DNA of 64,000 bases, taken from contig NZ_CP064031.1 in assembly GCF_049532895.1 (NCBI RefSeq), forward strand, positions 2,480,001-2,544,000. Reading direction: 5' to 3'. This document shows, piece after piece, positions 26,356 to 34,700 of this stretch (position 1 is its first letter; each line of letters opens with the position of its first letter). The notes beneath the pieces are model-generated. The model did no database searches. It saw only the letters and a program-made list of their open reading frames with translations, and had not been told where the DNA came from. The position numbers and the translations under genes are program-made. Source of the DNA: Dyella_B acidisoli (GTDB taxonomy: Bacteria; Pseudomonadota; Gammaproteobacteria; Xanthomonadales; Rhodanobacteraceae).

Positions 26356-27183
26356 TTAGCTTTTGATGAACGCCAGAATGTCCGCGTTGATGACATCCGC
26401 ATTGACTGTCGCCATGCCGTGTGAAAAGCCCGGATAGATCTTGAGCGTCGAGTTCTTGAGGAGCTTGGCTGCCAGCACGCCGGCATCCTTATAGGGCACC
26501 ACCTGGTCGTCGTCGCCGTGCAAGACCAAAGCGGGCTGGCTGATCTTCTTCAGGTCCTCAGTGAAATCCGTTTCCGAGAAGGCCTTGATGCAGTCATAGT
26601 GGGCCTTGGTTCCACCCATCATGCCTTGGCGCCACCAATTGCGAATGATGCCCTCGGACACTGTGGCGCCCGGACGATTGAATCCGTAGAACGGCCCTGA
26701 CGGAATGTCGAGGAAGAACTGCGCTCGGTTCGCGACGAGCTGCTTCCTGAAGCCATCGAAAACTTCAATCGGCGTTCCGTCGGGATTGTTCGCGTTTTTC
26801 ACCATGATCGGTGTCACCGCACCAATCAACACAATCTTGGCAGTTCGTTCCAGGCCATGGCGCGCAACGTAGGCAGCTACTTCACCACCACCGGTCGAGT
26901 GCCCAATGTGGATGGCGTTTCGAAGGTCAAGCGCCTCAGTCAGGGCTGCCAAGTCCGCGGCGTAGTGATCCATGTCGTTACCATCGGCCGTCTGCGTGGA
27001 ACGCCCATGGCCCCGGCGATCATGAGCGATCACGCGATATCCATGATCGAGAAAGAACAACATCTGGGCATCCCAGTCGTCCGAAGACAGAGGCCAACCA
27101 TGACTAAAAACAATCGGCTGACCTTTACCCCAGTCTTTGTAGAAAATCTCGACACCATCTTTTGTAACGATCTTGCGGCTCAT
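26356..27183 (-). CDS. Alpha/beta hydrolase, non-haem chloroperoxidase-like
   Basis: 275 residues, usual size for the cofactor-free haloperoxidase/esterase group. Motifs: oxyanion-hole HGW (SHGWPLSSDDWD), HDRRGHGRS, nucleophile Ser in IGHSTGGGEV (about residue 97), catalytic Asp in LHGDDDQVVP (about 226) and His in PGFSHGM (about 255). The enzymes hydrolyse esters and catalyse perhydrolysis in vitro; the physiological substrate is unknown. Cytoplasmic, no signal peptide. The Rcs-like box at 27307 lies upstream but its promoter geometry points the other way. Confidence 0.92.
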   Translation of the reverse strand: MSRKIVTKDGVEIFYKDWGKGQPIVFSHGWPLSSDDWDAQMLFFLDHGYRVIAHDRRGHGRSTQTADGNDMDHYAADLAALTEALDLRNAIHIGHSTGGGEVAAYVARHGLERTAKIVLIGAVTPIMVKNANNPDGTPIEVFDGFRKQLVANRAQFFLDIPSGPFYGFNRPGATVSEGIIRNWWRQGMMGGTKAHYDCIKAFSETDFTEDLKKISQPALVLHGDDDQVVPYKDAGVLAAKLLKNSTLKIYPGFSHGMATVNADVINADILAFIKS

Positions 27184-27306
27184 TGGCTTTAGCCTCCTGT
27201 CGATAGATGCGTTGGCTTATAAAACGGCCAGGATGATGTGTGCGCGATGCCCGCATGACATCGTCATGGACATCAGATAGTTCCAAACGAATGAATGCTT
27301 GAGCGT

Positions 27307-27349
27307 CCGGAATCCTCTGATGTTGTCACAACACAAGCCACACTATCTT
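27307..27349 (+). promoter_or_regulatory. Rcs-like box with -10 element, facing the plus strand
   Basis: Box at 27307-27321 (CCGGAATCCTCTGAT, the complement of ATCAGAGGATTCCGG), then 22 nt, then TATCTT at 27344-27349. This is the only copy facing right, and no plus-strand protein gene follows; see the small RNA candidate at 27356. Confidence 0.55.
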
Positions 27350-27355
27350 ATGCGC

Positions 27356-27478
27356 CACCTGCCCTTTCACGTTGCGATGGGCGGGTTCCGTGTGGTGATG
27401 TTACCGTCACCATGCTCGGCCAGGATGCTGCCGGCGACCGGGATTGCTCCCCGCTATCCCGGTCGCCGGGGATTTCGT
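27356..27478 (+). ncRNA. Candidate small RNA E downstream of an Rcs-like box
   Basis: Predicted start about 7 nt after the -10. Ends with a perfect 14-bp hairpin (CCGGCGACCGGGAT / ATCCCGGTCGCCGG, 27431-27469) whose 11-nt loop contains CCCC, followed by GGATTTCG; a second small dyad GGATTTC/GAAATCC follows. The T-tract is weak, so termination is doubtful. The ORFs through here read across the hairpin. The remainder of 27184-27726 shows nothing else. Confidence 0.35.
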
Positions 27479-27726
27479 CAGCATCGATGAAATCCAGTTG
27501 ATCTCATTTTCTTGAGCATTTGGAAGTGCAATCCCCGCGCACCACCAAAAATGCCTTCGCTTCCGCGGGAATCGCGGCCGAGTAAGAGTCGACACATATA
27601 GCAACCAGAGAAAGACTTGATAAGGATGCTCTAATCAATGCTGGGCGGGCGATCAGCAGGCATTCGATAAGATGGAACGTGATCCTTGATTCATACGCAC
27701 TCAATGCGGCGACATTTCTTGTTCGA

Positions 27727-28182
27727 TCAATGACCGAGAAAATGCTGCCCCTGTTTAAGCACCACGCCACAGGCCTTGGTCGCGATCTTCGACTTCAAGT
27801 CGCTGTTGCCGCCCCCGACAGTCGCCAAATTGGTGGAATGGCCGTCGCTACCTTTCAGGATGCCATTCATGCCGCTCACGTAGTCGGCATTGCCCGTACC
27901 GCCCTGTGACTGTCCAAGCAGCTTTCCAGCAATGCCCGCAGCGCCAGAGTTACTGCTGAGATAATTATTCTTTTCGCAATACTGCAGCAGACCGGCAACG
28001 TTCCCCATACTGCCCGACGGCAGGGATCCGCCGCTGCCGCCGCCAAGCATGCCGCCGAGCTTTCCGCCGAGATTGCCGAGCCCTTGCGCCATGGTCGTAC
28101 CACAGATGAGACCGGTGATCAGTGCTGCCGCAATGATCACGCCACTTGCTGCCTTATGGTTCTTTCGCACCGTCATTGACAT
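27727..28182 (-). CDS. DUF2501 (YjjA-like) exported protein
   Basis: 151 residues from the ATG at 28182 (GGAAAAG upstream); the longer frame from 28284 overlaps the yeaQ-like gene. Signal peptide about 1-33 (SGVIIAAALITGLICGTTMAQ). The mature part follows the DUF2501 pattern of E. coli YjjA: GGxLGGML-GGGSGGSLPSGSMGNVAGLLQYCEKNN, then GMNGILKG and the C-terminal LKSKIATKACGVVLKQGQHFL, with the conserved Cys pair likely disulfide-bonded. Role unknown, periplasmic. Directly downstream of the yeaQ-like gene, probably in one transcript. Confidence 0.85.
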   Translation of the reverse strand: MSMTVRKNHKAASGVIIAAALITGLICGTTMAQGLGNLGGKLGGMLGGGSGGSLPSGSMGNVAGLLQYCEKNNYLSSNSGAAGIAGKLLGQSQGGTGNADYVSGMNGILKGSDGHSTNLATVGGGNSDLKSKIATKACGVVLKQGQHFLGH

Positions 28183-28246
28183 GGTTTTCTTTTCCAGTGA
28201 TAGGCCGCTGACATGAACGCGGCAAGGTTTGTCGTGAATCAACAAA

Positions 28247-28492
28247 TCACGCTCGCCGGAGGCGCTGCAGGACGGCCAGCACAATGATGGCTCCGAGCAA
28301 TGCGGTAATGATCATGCTCAGGAGCGGGCCGCCCCAAGACATGTGCAGCGCGCACGACACAGCACCCCCGATACAGCCACCGAGCATGCCGGCGACAACA
28401 TCCACCAGCCACCCCAAGCCATGAACGCTAAGGCCCGATATCCATCCCACGGCACCACCAATGACAAGCCACGCAACGATGCTGTGTTCCAT
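28247..28492 (-). CDS. GlsB/YeaQ/YmgE-family membrane protein
   Basis: 81 residues, the family's usual size, with three Gly-rich transmembrane helices (AWLVIGGAVGWISGL, LGWLVDVVAGMLGGCIGGAV, LLSMIITALLGAIIVLAVL). Members are stress-induced inner-membrane proteins, once called transglycosylase-associated. The Rcs-like box at 28740 and its -10 at 28713-28718 lie 220-260 bp upstream with a hairpin between, so expression may need read-through. Followed by the DUF2501 gene. Confidence 0.88.
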   Translation of the reverse strand: MEHSIVAWLVIGGAVGWISGLSVHGLGWLVDVVAGMLGGCIGGAVSCALHMSWGGPLLSMIITALLGAIIVLAVLQRLRRA

Positions 28493-28546
28493 GGTTCCAT
28501 CTCCATACGAAGCTCTGATTAAATCGTCGGCTCGGCCGTGGTCATG

Positions 28547-28706
28547 TATAGAATCCCAGCAGATCCGTCACAGGGGGCGGACGAGATCTGCTGCCGGTGT
28601 CCATTCACCGACGTGCACGCTTCCCTGCGTGCACGGAACAACGGGTGTGCCGTACTCATCTGTCGTTTCTTCTCCGCTTTCGAGCGATGAGGTACGCCGC
28701 CATCGA
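28547..28706 (-). ncRNA. Candidate small RNA D or long leader of the yeaQ-like gene
   Basis: Predicted start about 28706 from the TATCAT at 28713-28718. Contains a perfect 9-bp hairpin CGTGCACGC/GCGTGCACG (about 28614-28637) and a second 9-bp hairpin CAGCAGATC/GATCTGCTG (28557-28593) with CCCCC in the loop, followed by GGGATTCTAT. The tail is T-poor. A 64-residue ORF (28568-28762) overlaps but its start lies upstream of the predicted transcript start. Confidence 0.35.
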
Positions 28707-28712
28707 GAATGC

Positions 28713-28754
28713 ATGATAGAGACGATTTCTTTATAGAGAATCAGAGAATTCCGA
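28713..28754 (-). promoter_or_regulatory. Rcs-like box with -10 TATCAT
   Basis: Box ATCAGAGAATTCCGA at 28740-28754; on the minus strand the TATCAT hexamer (28713-28718) follows after 21 nt. Drives transcription toward the yeaQ-DUF2501 genes. Confidence 0.6.
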
Positions 28755-28807
28755 AGGGACATTGCTTCATCGTCCAGCTTGATCAGCGATGCGTGTCAAT
28801 CATGACG

Positions 28808-29470
28808 TCAGCAGAACCACAGTCCATTCAATCGCATGTATTCGAATAGTTGACCTTCACCATCGATGCCCAGTTTTCGCATCGCATCGTGTTTCTGCTG
28901 GCTGATGGTTTTGACGCTTCGCCCCACATGATGGGCCACTTCCGAAACAGTGAGGCCGCAAGCCAGCAAGCGCAGCACTTCTGCTTCGCGCGGCGACAGC
29001 GTCGAGCTGCTTCCGTTTTCGTGAGAGTGAGCGCCATCACATCCGCCGTTTTCCCGCAGCTTTTCGCGCAAGCGCTGACTGACATAGGTGCCACCGGCGC
29101 CGACGGATTGAATGGCCGAATGAAGTTCGCTGGTCATCGAACCCTTTTCCACTACACCCTTCACACCCGCTGCAAGCATGCCTTTTACTAGCGCAACGTT
29201 GCTCAACATCGTCAGAACGATAATGGGTAGGCCGGAATAATGCTGGTGCAGTCCATGCGCAAGCATCAGGCCATCCGTGGCTTCATCGCCCGACGATGGC
29301 ATGGAAAAATCCGTGATCAGAAGATCGCACGTGTGTCTGGCCAGCACGGCCTTCAGTTCGGAACCATTGCATGCTTCGCCGACCACTTCATAGCCAGCGC
29401 GCAGTTCCTCCAACAGTGTGCGCAGCCCCATCAGTACAACGGGATGATCATCGGCAATGACAATACGCAT
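28808..29470 (-). CDS. RcsB-like NarL/FixJ response regulator 1
   Basis: 220 residues from the ATG at 29470 (AGGA 9 nt upstream); the longer frame from 29536 is rejected. The receiver starts MRIVIADDHPVVLMGLRTLL as in RcsB (IADDHPIVLFG), with D7/D8 and phospho-acceptor Asp54 in LLITDFSMP, and PIIVLTM and VVEKG follow. The C-terminal HTH (about 150-212) reads LSPREAEVLRLLACGLTVSEVAHHVGRSVKTISQQKHDAMRKLGI, very close to RcsB (RSIKTISSQKKSAMMKLGV), including the recognition helix. No RcsC/RcsD-type kinase is in the window, so the partner is elsewhere. Preceded by a small gene and an Rcs-like box at 29862, suggesting autoregulation. A second paralog lies at 60687. Confidence 0.9.
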   Translation of the reverse strand: MRIVIADDHPVVLMGLRTLLEELRAGYEVVGEACNGSELKAVLARHTCDLLITDFSMPSSGDEATDGLMLAHGLHQHYSGLPIIVLTMLSNVALVKGMLAAGVKGVVEKGSMTSELHSAIQSVGAGGTYVSQRLREKLRENGGCDGAHSHENGSSSTLSPREAEVLRLLACGLTVSEVAHHVGRSVKTISQQKHDAMRKLGIDGEGQLFEYMRLNGLWFC

Positions 29471-29551
29471 AGTTTGATCCTGAAGCGAAATTTGCAGGAC
29501 TTTGTCCTTTCGGCCGCATCCCAAATCGCCAGGCAAAACCTCGCGAAATGC

Positions 29552-29761
29552 TTAAATAGATTTTCTTGCCGCAAGTCGAAGACGGCGCCTGTGTTTCCGT
29601 ACCCTGCTGTTGGCATGAACAAAAGCCATGATTTCGGCATGCGCCGAGCGCGCTTCCGCAACGAGGGACTGGATCAATTCCGTGCAACCTAGGGCGCGGG
29701 CTACGCGTGCAGCCAGCATGCAGTGTGCGCGTATGTTGTAACTCTGCTCGTAGATAGGCAT
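29552..29761 (-). CDS. Small basic hypothetical protein (69 aa)
   Basis: Good ribosome site (GGGAGAG about 7 nt before the ATG) and a position 73 bp downstream of the -10 of an Rcs-like promoter support it as a real gene. The sequence (MPIYEQSYNIRAHCMLAARV ... VRKHRRRLRLAARKSI) is helical, with a strongly basic C-terminus, no signal peptide. Family not recognised. The RcsB-like regulator starts 81 bp after its stop, so the two are likely one operon; an auxiliary partner of the regulator is conceivable, by analogy with RcsA-type helpers, but there is no sequence similarity to RcsA. Confidence 0.6.
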   Translation of the reverse strand: MPIYEQSYNIRAHCMLAARVARALGCTELIQSLVAEARSAHAEIMAFVHANSRVRKHRRRLRLAARKSI

Positions 29762-29833
29762 GAAAGCTCTCCCTCACCGTTGAGCGACTGGACGGATTGG
29801 ATTCCGACCGACGTCACCGTCGACGATGTTGAA

Positions 29834-29876
29834 AAGCTACTTGCCGCGTATCAGCTTTTGAATCAGAGAACTCCTA
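29834..29876 (-). promoter_or_regulatory. Rcs-like box with -10 TAGCTT
   Basis: Box ATCAGAGAACTCCTA at 29862-29876; on the minus strand 22 nt separate it from TAGCTT (29834-29839). The same hexamer at the same spacing is found in the tpsB promoter at 39547. Faces the 69-aa gene and regulator 1. Confidence 0.7.
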
Positions 29877-29927
29877 CCGTCTTCATTTGGTCATCACGCC
29901 TCACGACGTGGGATCGGCGCTCATGTT

Positions 29928-31772
29928 TTACTGCTCGAACAAGGCTTCCAGCGCTTGCGCGAACAACTCCGGCTTCCCCCGATAGAACGCTTGCCCTGCA
30001 TCGCTCTCCAGCAACTTCCGTCGCAGGGAAAGCCGCAATTCATCATCCTTGATCAGCTGTGCGGCGGCTTGCACGTATTCGTCCGCCGATTTGGCAACAA
30101 GCCAGCTCGGCAAACCCATGCGGGTGAACAGCGCTTCGTCGATATGTTCCAATACTTCGGGCCCGGTCTTGCACACACCGACCAGACCCAATGCTGTGAC
30201 GTCCACAATGCCGTTGGTGTTGCCGAATGGAAACGGATTCAGATACAGGTCGCACTCGTTGACCCGTGCCATGTATTCGGCATACGGCATGATGGGGTGA
30301 ATAGCGGTTTCTGGCAGGTAACGTTGAATCAGGTCGCGCGCTTCCAGGTAAACCAGGCCGCGCGCCACGCCGGTGAAAAAATGGAATTCAACCGGCCTCC
30401 CCGCTTCGCGTCGGATACGTGCGAGCGTATGGATGAAACCAGGATTCAATTTCATCGTGGTCGCAGCAACCGCCACGCGCACCTTATCGGGATGCTCGCG
30501 AAGGTTTTGCTTATAGCTTCCACTTTGTGCCGATGGCACGAACGGCATGGCGGACTTCGGCAGTGGCAGCAGCTTTTCGCTGAAACAGCCAGGATCGCCC
30601 ACCCAGTCTTCCGGCAGCACGAAGTAATCGATGAAGGGCGACATCGACGTGGCCGGATGTCCGTAGGAAACGATCTGCACCGGTGCCAGCCGCAAATTGG
30701 TCAGATAGATGCTGTGCGGAAACATGCCGAACGCCGGGTAATAGACAATATCGGGCCGCAATTCCTGCGCCTTGGCGCGCACGAAGGTCACCGTATCGCC
30801 CACCACTTCGATGTATTCCTCGAACACGGCTTTGCCAAGCTCATCCACCTGGCCCGCGTGACCGATGCCTACCACGCGGAAACGTTCACGCGCCGCCTTG
30901 ATCGATGCCGAATGGGTGCGATAGATGGAGTGCGCACCGGAGAACCATTCCAGGATCACCACCATCAGCGGCTTCTCACCGGGAGCGTGCACGCGCGGCG
31001 GACCTTCCACGTCCCGGATGCCCTGCTCCACCAGCTTCTTGCGTACCAGCCGATTGATCGGTGCCTTGATCGCATGCCGCTTCGGTGTGTCGGCGTAACT
31101 GCAATGCATGTAGACGTCGTGGAGTACGCCGATGGGCAGCACGTTGAGGTCTTCGATCTCGTCAAGCTTGGAAGGCAGCCACTGCAGAAGCACTTCACGC
31201 TTGTCGTGTGCGGCAGCCGTTCCAAGGAAACGTGGTGAGAGCAACGCACAGGCCAACGCCGCCGCCAGATGACGATCGTGCTTCCACAGCGATTCCATGT
31301 TCATGGGAATTTCGGAATTCGGTGTGTAAAGCAGGCAGAACTTCGCCAGATCGCGGTTGTTCACCTCCACGGCCCTGGCGTCCGGCCCCTTGATATTGAG
31401 CGCGCGCAGGATGTGATCGGCATTGCGGAAGGAACTGGCGGCAAACAACGTGGCAATCCAGCGATGGAAATACAGCAGCTGCCGATAGCCGTCGAAAGAC
31501 AGATTGAACGCCGGATCGCTGAACAGCGCCGAGAGCGCCGAGCAGATGCGATTGATGATATGCGGATCCTGATCCATGCCAGCCATGCTGGCGGTCGGCT
31601 GGGCGAAGAAACTGCGATCGAGCCCACCGTAGTTGCGATCGAGCATGCCAAGCAAGGCAACGAACTCGCGCGCGGCGGCTTCATGCTGCCGCGCGTAGCA
31701 CACGGATTCGAAACGCCCGAGCGAGAAGATCGGCTCCGTTGCGGACGGCGCAGGTTTTGCTCCGGCATTCAT
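29928..31772 (-). CDS. hmw1C: HMW1C-family cytoplasmic N-glucosyltransferase (GT41)
   Basis: 614 residues from the ATG at 31772 (CAGGAG about 10 nt upstream), matching the ~620 residues of Haemophilus HMW1C and Actinobacillus NGT. These cytoplasmic enzymes transfer glucose from UDP-Glc to Asn in N-X-S/T sequons of adhesins before secretion. Conserved blocks: ALFSDP, YFHRWIATLFAASSFRNADHIL, LLSPRFLGTAAAHDKREVLLQW, LHDVYMHCSYAD, HSIYRTHSASIKAARE, LRLAPVQIVSYGHPATS, TTMKLNPGF with Lys441 at the position of the sugar-nucleotide-binding Lys of NGT, and LNPFPFGNTNGIVD with Asp524. It starts 22 bp after the stop of the adhesin gene, the last gene of a tpsB-tpsA-hmw1C operon. The sequon-rich adhesin is its obvious substrate. 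Confidence 0.95.
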   Translation of the reverse strand: MNAGAKPAPSATEPIFSLGRFESVCYARQHEAAAREFVALLGMLDRNYGGLDRSFFAQPTASMAGMDQDPHIINRICSALSALFSDPAFNLSFDGYRQLLYFHRWIATLFAASSFRNADHILRALNIKGPDARAVEVNNRDLAKFCLLYTPNSEIPMNMESLWKHDRHLAAALACALLSPRFLGTAAAHDKREVLLQWLPSKLDEIEDLNVLPIGVLHDVYMHCSYADTPKRHAIKAPINRLVRKKLVEQGIRDVEGPPRVHAPGEKPLMVVILEWFSGAHSIYRTHSASIKAARERFRVVGIGHAGQVDELGKAVFEEYIEVVGDTVTFVRAKAQELRPDIVYYPAFGMFPHSIYLTNLRLAPVQIVSYGHPATSMSPFIDYFVLPEDWVGDPGCFSEKLLPLPKSAMPFVPSAQSGSYKQNLREHPDKVRVAVAATTMKLNPGFIHTLARIRREAGRPVEFHFFTGVARGLVYLEARDLIQRYLPETAIHPIMPYAEYMARVNECDLYLNPFPFGNTNGIVDVTALGLVGVCKTGPEVLEHIDEALFTRMGLPSWLVAKSADEYVQAAAQLIKDDELRLSLRRKLLESDAGQAFYRGKPELFAQALEALFEQ

Positions 31773-31794
31773 CGATAGACGCTCCTGGCTCCGC

Positions 31795-34700
31795 TCAAAT
31801 GCCGCCGCTCCGGCGCGACCTGGCGCAGTTTTCCACTGGCATCGCATTCACGCCGTCCGGCACGCGCATCACACCCTGCACGCAATACAAGCCTGACGCA
31901 GAACTTCCTGCCGCATCCGAATTGACCGGGCCAGTCGTCGGCGGCTGCCCGGTGTCTGCCACCTGCAGCATCTGCGGCGATTGCGGGCTCTGCGTCACCG
32001 TCAACCACGGTGGCGGAAACGCAGTTGCCATCGATTGCGTCGAGTGCAATGCACCTTGCCATTTGGCTACGTCGATACTGGGGCTCGGCGGAATGCTCAC
32101 CGGCCGCGCGGGAGGCACTTCCGTTGGCACTGCATGTGAAACGCCAGGTGCACTGTTGCCGGTCGACGCCACGTTCGACACTGCTGCGGGAGGCGGCGTG
32201 ATCGTTCCCACACTGGCGACATAGCTGATGGCGTAATCGCTCAACGAGCTGCCACGATTGCTGCTCATACCGACATCGCTGCTGTTGACGACCAGGGTCG
32301 AGCCATTCGTGCCCTGCGCATTCGGATCGGTATACGCCTGAGTCAATCCGGTCAAGCTGTCGCCCGGCAGCAAGCCAGAAATGTTGGTGACGGCGTCAGC
32401 GCTTGCGGTGGTGCTGTCGTACGCCTTCGTTTGCGGCGTTGCCGTGACGGATACCGGCACCGGCGTGATGGTCGCGCTGGTCGGCTGGATCAGCGTTATG
32501 TGGTAATTCGCCAAATCGTTGCCACTCAGATCAATGGTGAGATTGGCGAGACTGAAGTTGGCTGACTGGGCACCTAGCACATGCGGGCTATTATAGGCAC
32601 CCGCGCCGGCGATGCTGACGATCTTATCGCCTGCGATCAAACCTGAGCTGGCTGTTGCGGGCAACGCAACGCCGCCTTTGGCGTAGGCAACGGTGGTGCC
32701 ATCGTAGACCTTGGTGACGTTGTTCAATTCGATGGTCAGATTGCGCTGGGCAACGGTGCCGCTAGCGTTTACATAATCGATGGCGTAATCGGTGAGTGCG
32801 CTCGCGTGATTGCCCGTCACACCCACGTCACTGCTGTTGACGATCAAGGTGGAACCATTGGCACCTAGCACCTGCGAGCTGTTGTAGTACTGGCTGAGAC
32901 CGGTAAGCGTGTCGCCTGGTAGCAACCCGGTAACGTTGGTGACCGTCGCATTGCTGGCCGTAGTGCTGTCGTAGACCTTGGTATCGGCGGACGCTGCAAC
33001 AATGACCGACGCCGGCGTGATCGTGCCTGGCGTGTTGACGTAGCTGATGGCGTAGTCGCTCAAGGTGTCGCCATTGCCACTATTTACGCCCACGTCGCTG
33101 TTGTTCACCACCAGCGATGAGTCGCCAACTCCCAGGGCGTGCGAACTGTTATACGCCTGGAACAAACCCGTCAGGGCGTCACCACCCACCAATCCCGTAA
33201 TGTTGGTTACGCCCTGATTGCTGACAGTCGTGCCGTCGTACACCTTGGTGTCGGAGGTGGCCGTCACCACCACAGATGCCGGCGTGATCGTTCCTGGCGT
33301 GTTGACATAGCTGATGGCGTAGTCGTTCAGCACGCTCGAATTATTGCCAACGATACTGACGCCACTGCTGTTGACTACCAGCAACGAGTCATTGGGTCCC
33401 AGTACCTGCGAATTGTTGTACGCCTGGAACAAACCCGTCAGGCTGTCTCCCGGAACAAGCCCGGTGATGTTGGTGACGTTCTGCGTGCTAATCGTAGTCG
33501 CGTCGAATACTTTCGTATCCGCCGCCGCTGTCACGGTGACCGGCGCAGGCGTGATCGTTCCCGTATTGTCCGCATAAGCGATGGCGTAATCGCTCAGCAA
33601 GCTGGAGTGATTACCGATGATCCCCACGCCGCTACTGTTGACGATCAAGGTGGAACCGTTGGTGCCCAGTACCTGCGAACTGTTGTAGTACTGGTTGAGC
33701 CCCGTGAGGCTATCCCCCGCTACCAGGCCGGTGATGTTGGTGACGGGCGCAGCGCTGGCCGTGGTGCCATCGTAAACCTTGGTATCGGTGGAGGCCGTTA
33801 CGGTAACCGCTGCGGGTGTGATGGTACCCGGCGTGCTCACGTAACTGACGGCATAGTCGCTCAAGCTGCTCGAGTGATTGCCGGTTACGCCCACATTACT
33901 GTTGTCGACGATCAGCAAGGAGCCGTTCGTGCCGAGCGCGTGCGAGCTGTTATAAGCCTGGAGCAAGCCCGTAAGATTGTCGCCAGCCAGCAGGCCGGTG
34001 ATGTTGGTGACCGACAGGTTGCTTGCAGTGGTGCCGTCATACACCTTGGTTTGTGTCGACGCTGTCACCGTTACAGGCGCTGGCGTGATCGTTCCGGTGT
34101 TGTTGACGTAGGTGATGGCGTAATCGCTCAACAGGCTCGAATGATTGCCAGCCACACCCACGCCACCGCTGTTGACGATCAGCGAGGAACCATTGACGCC
34201 GAGCACTTGCGAGCTGTTGTAGAACTGATTGAGTCCGGTGAGGCTATCGCCCGCCACCAAGCCAGTGATGTTAGTGACGGGCGTCGTGCTGGTCGTGGTG
34301 CCGTCGTAGGTTTTGGTTTGTGTGGATGCTGTCACCGTGACGGGTGCCGGCGTAATCACATTGGCAGCCGCGGTATTGGAGTAAGCGTTCACGCCGTAAC
34401 CGGACACCACCCACGTCGTGCCACCGCTGTTGTAAGTCGCGGTGTTCGCCGTGTAGCCAGCATTGAGGGTGAGGCCCGCTCCGGCATGACTGGTGTTGAA
34501 CGTTGCGCTGGTCAGGCTGAGGTTGGCGAGGCCGAGTTGGTCGCCTTCGATCTGTCCACTGACCGTCGCATTGCTTCCATTCACATGCCCTAGCGCGGAG
34601 TTGGTGCCGTCGTACACCTTGGCGGCGGTGAGATTGGCCACGGTGAGCAAAGGCTGCGCGCGATAGTAGAAGTTGCGCGTGCCGGCCACCGCACCGGACA

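Noticed and set aside
25689..26366. 225-aa plus-strand ORF across the autotransporter 5' end
   Set aside because: Pro-rich shadow of the Gly-rich passenger, no ribosome site.
26356..27321. Alpha/beta hydrolase as a target of the Rcs-like box at 27307
   Set aside because: The box and its TATCTT -10 face the opposite strand; the hydrolase would need a different promoter.
29955..31238. 427-aa plus-strand ORF opposite the HMW1C-like gene
   Set aside because: Complement of a gene with strong family identity; no ribosome site and no protein-like domains.
32220..34640. Regular 267-bp period considered as a CRISPR-like or satellite array
   Set aside because: The period is 89 codons and the frame is open throughout; it encodes protein repeats.
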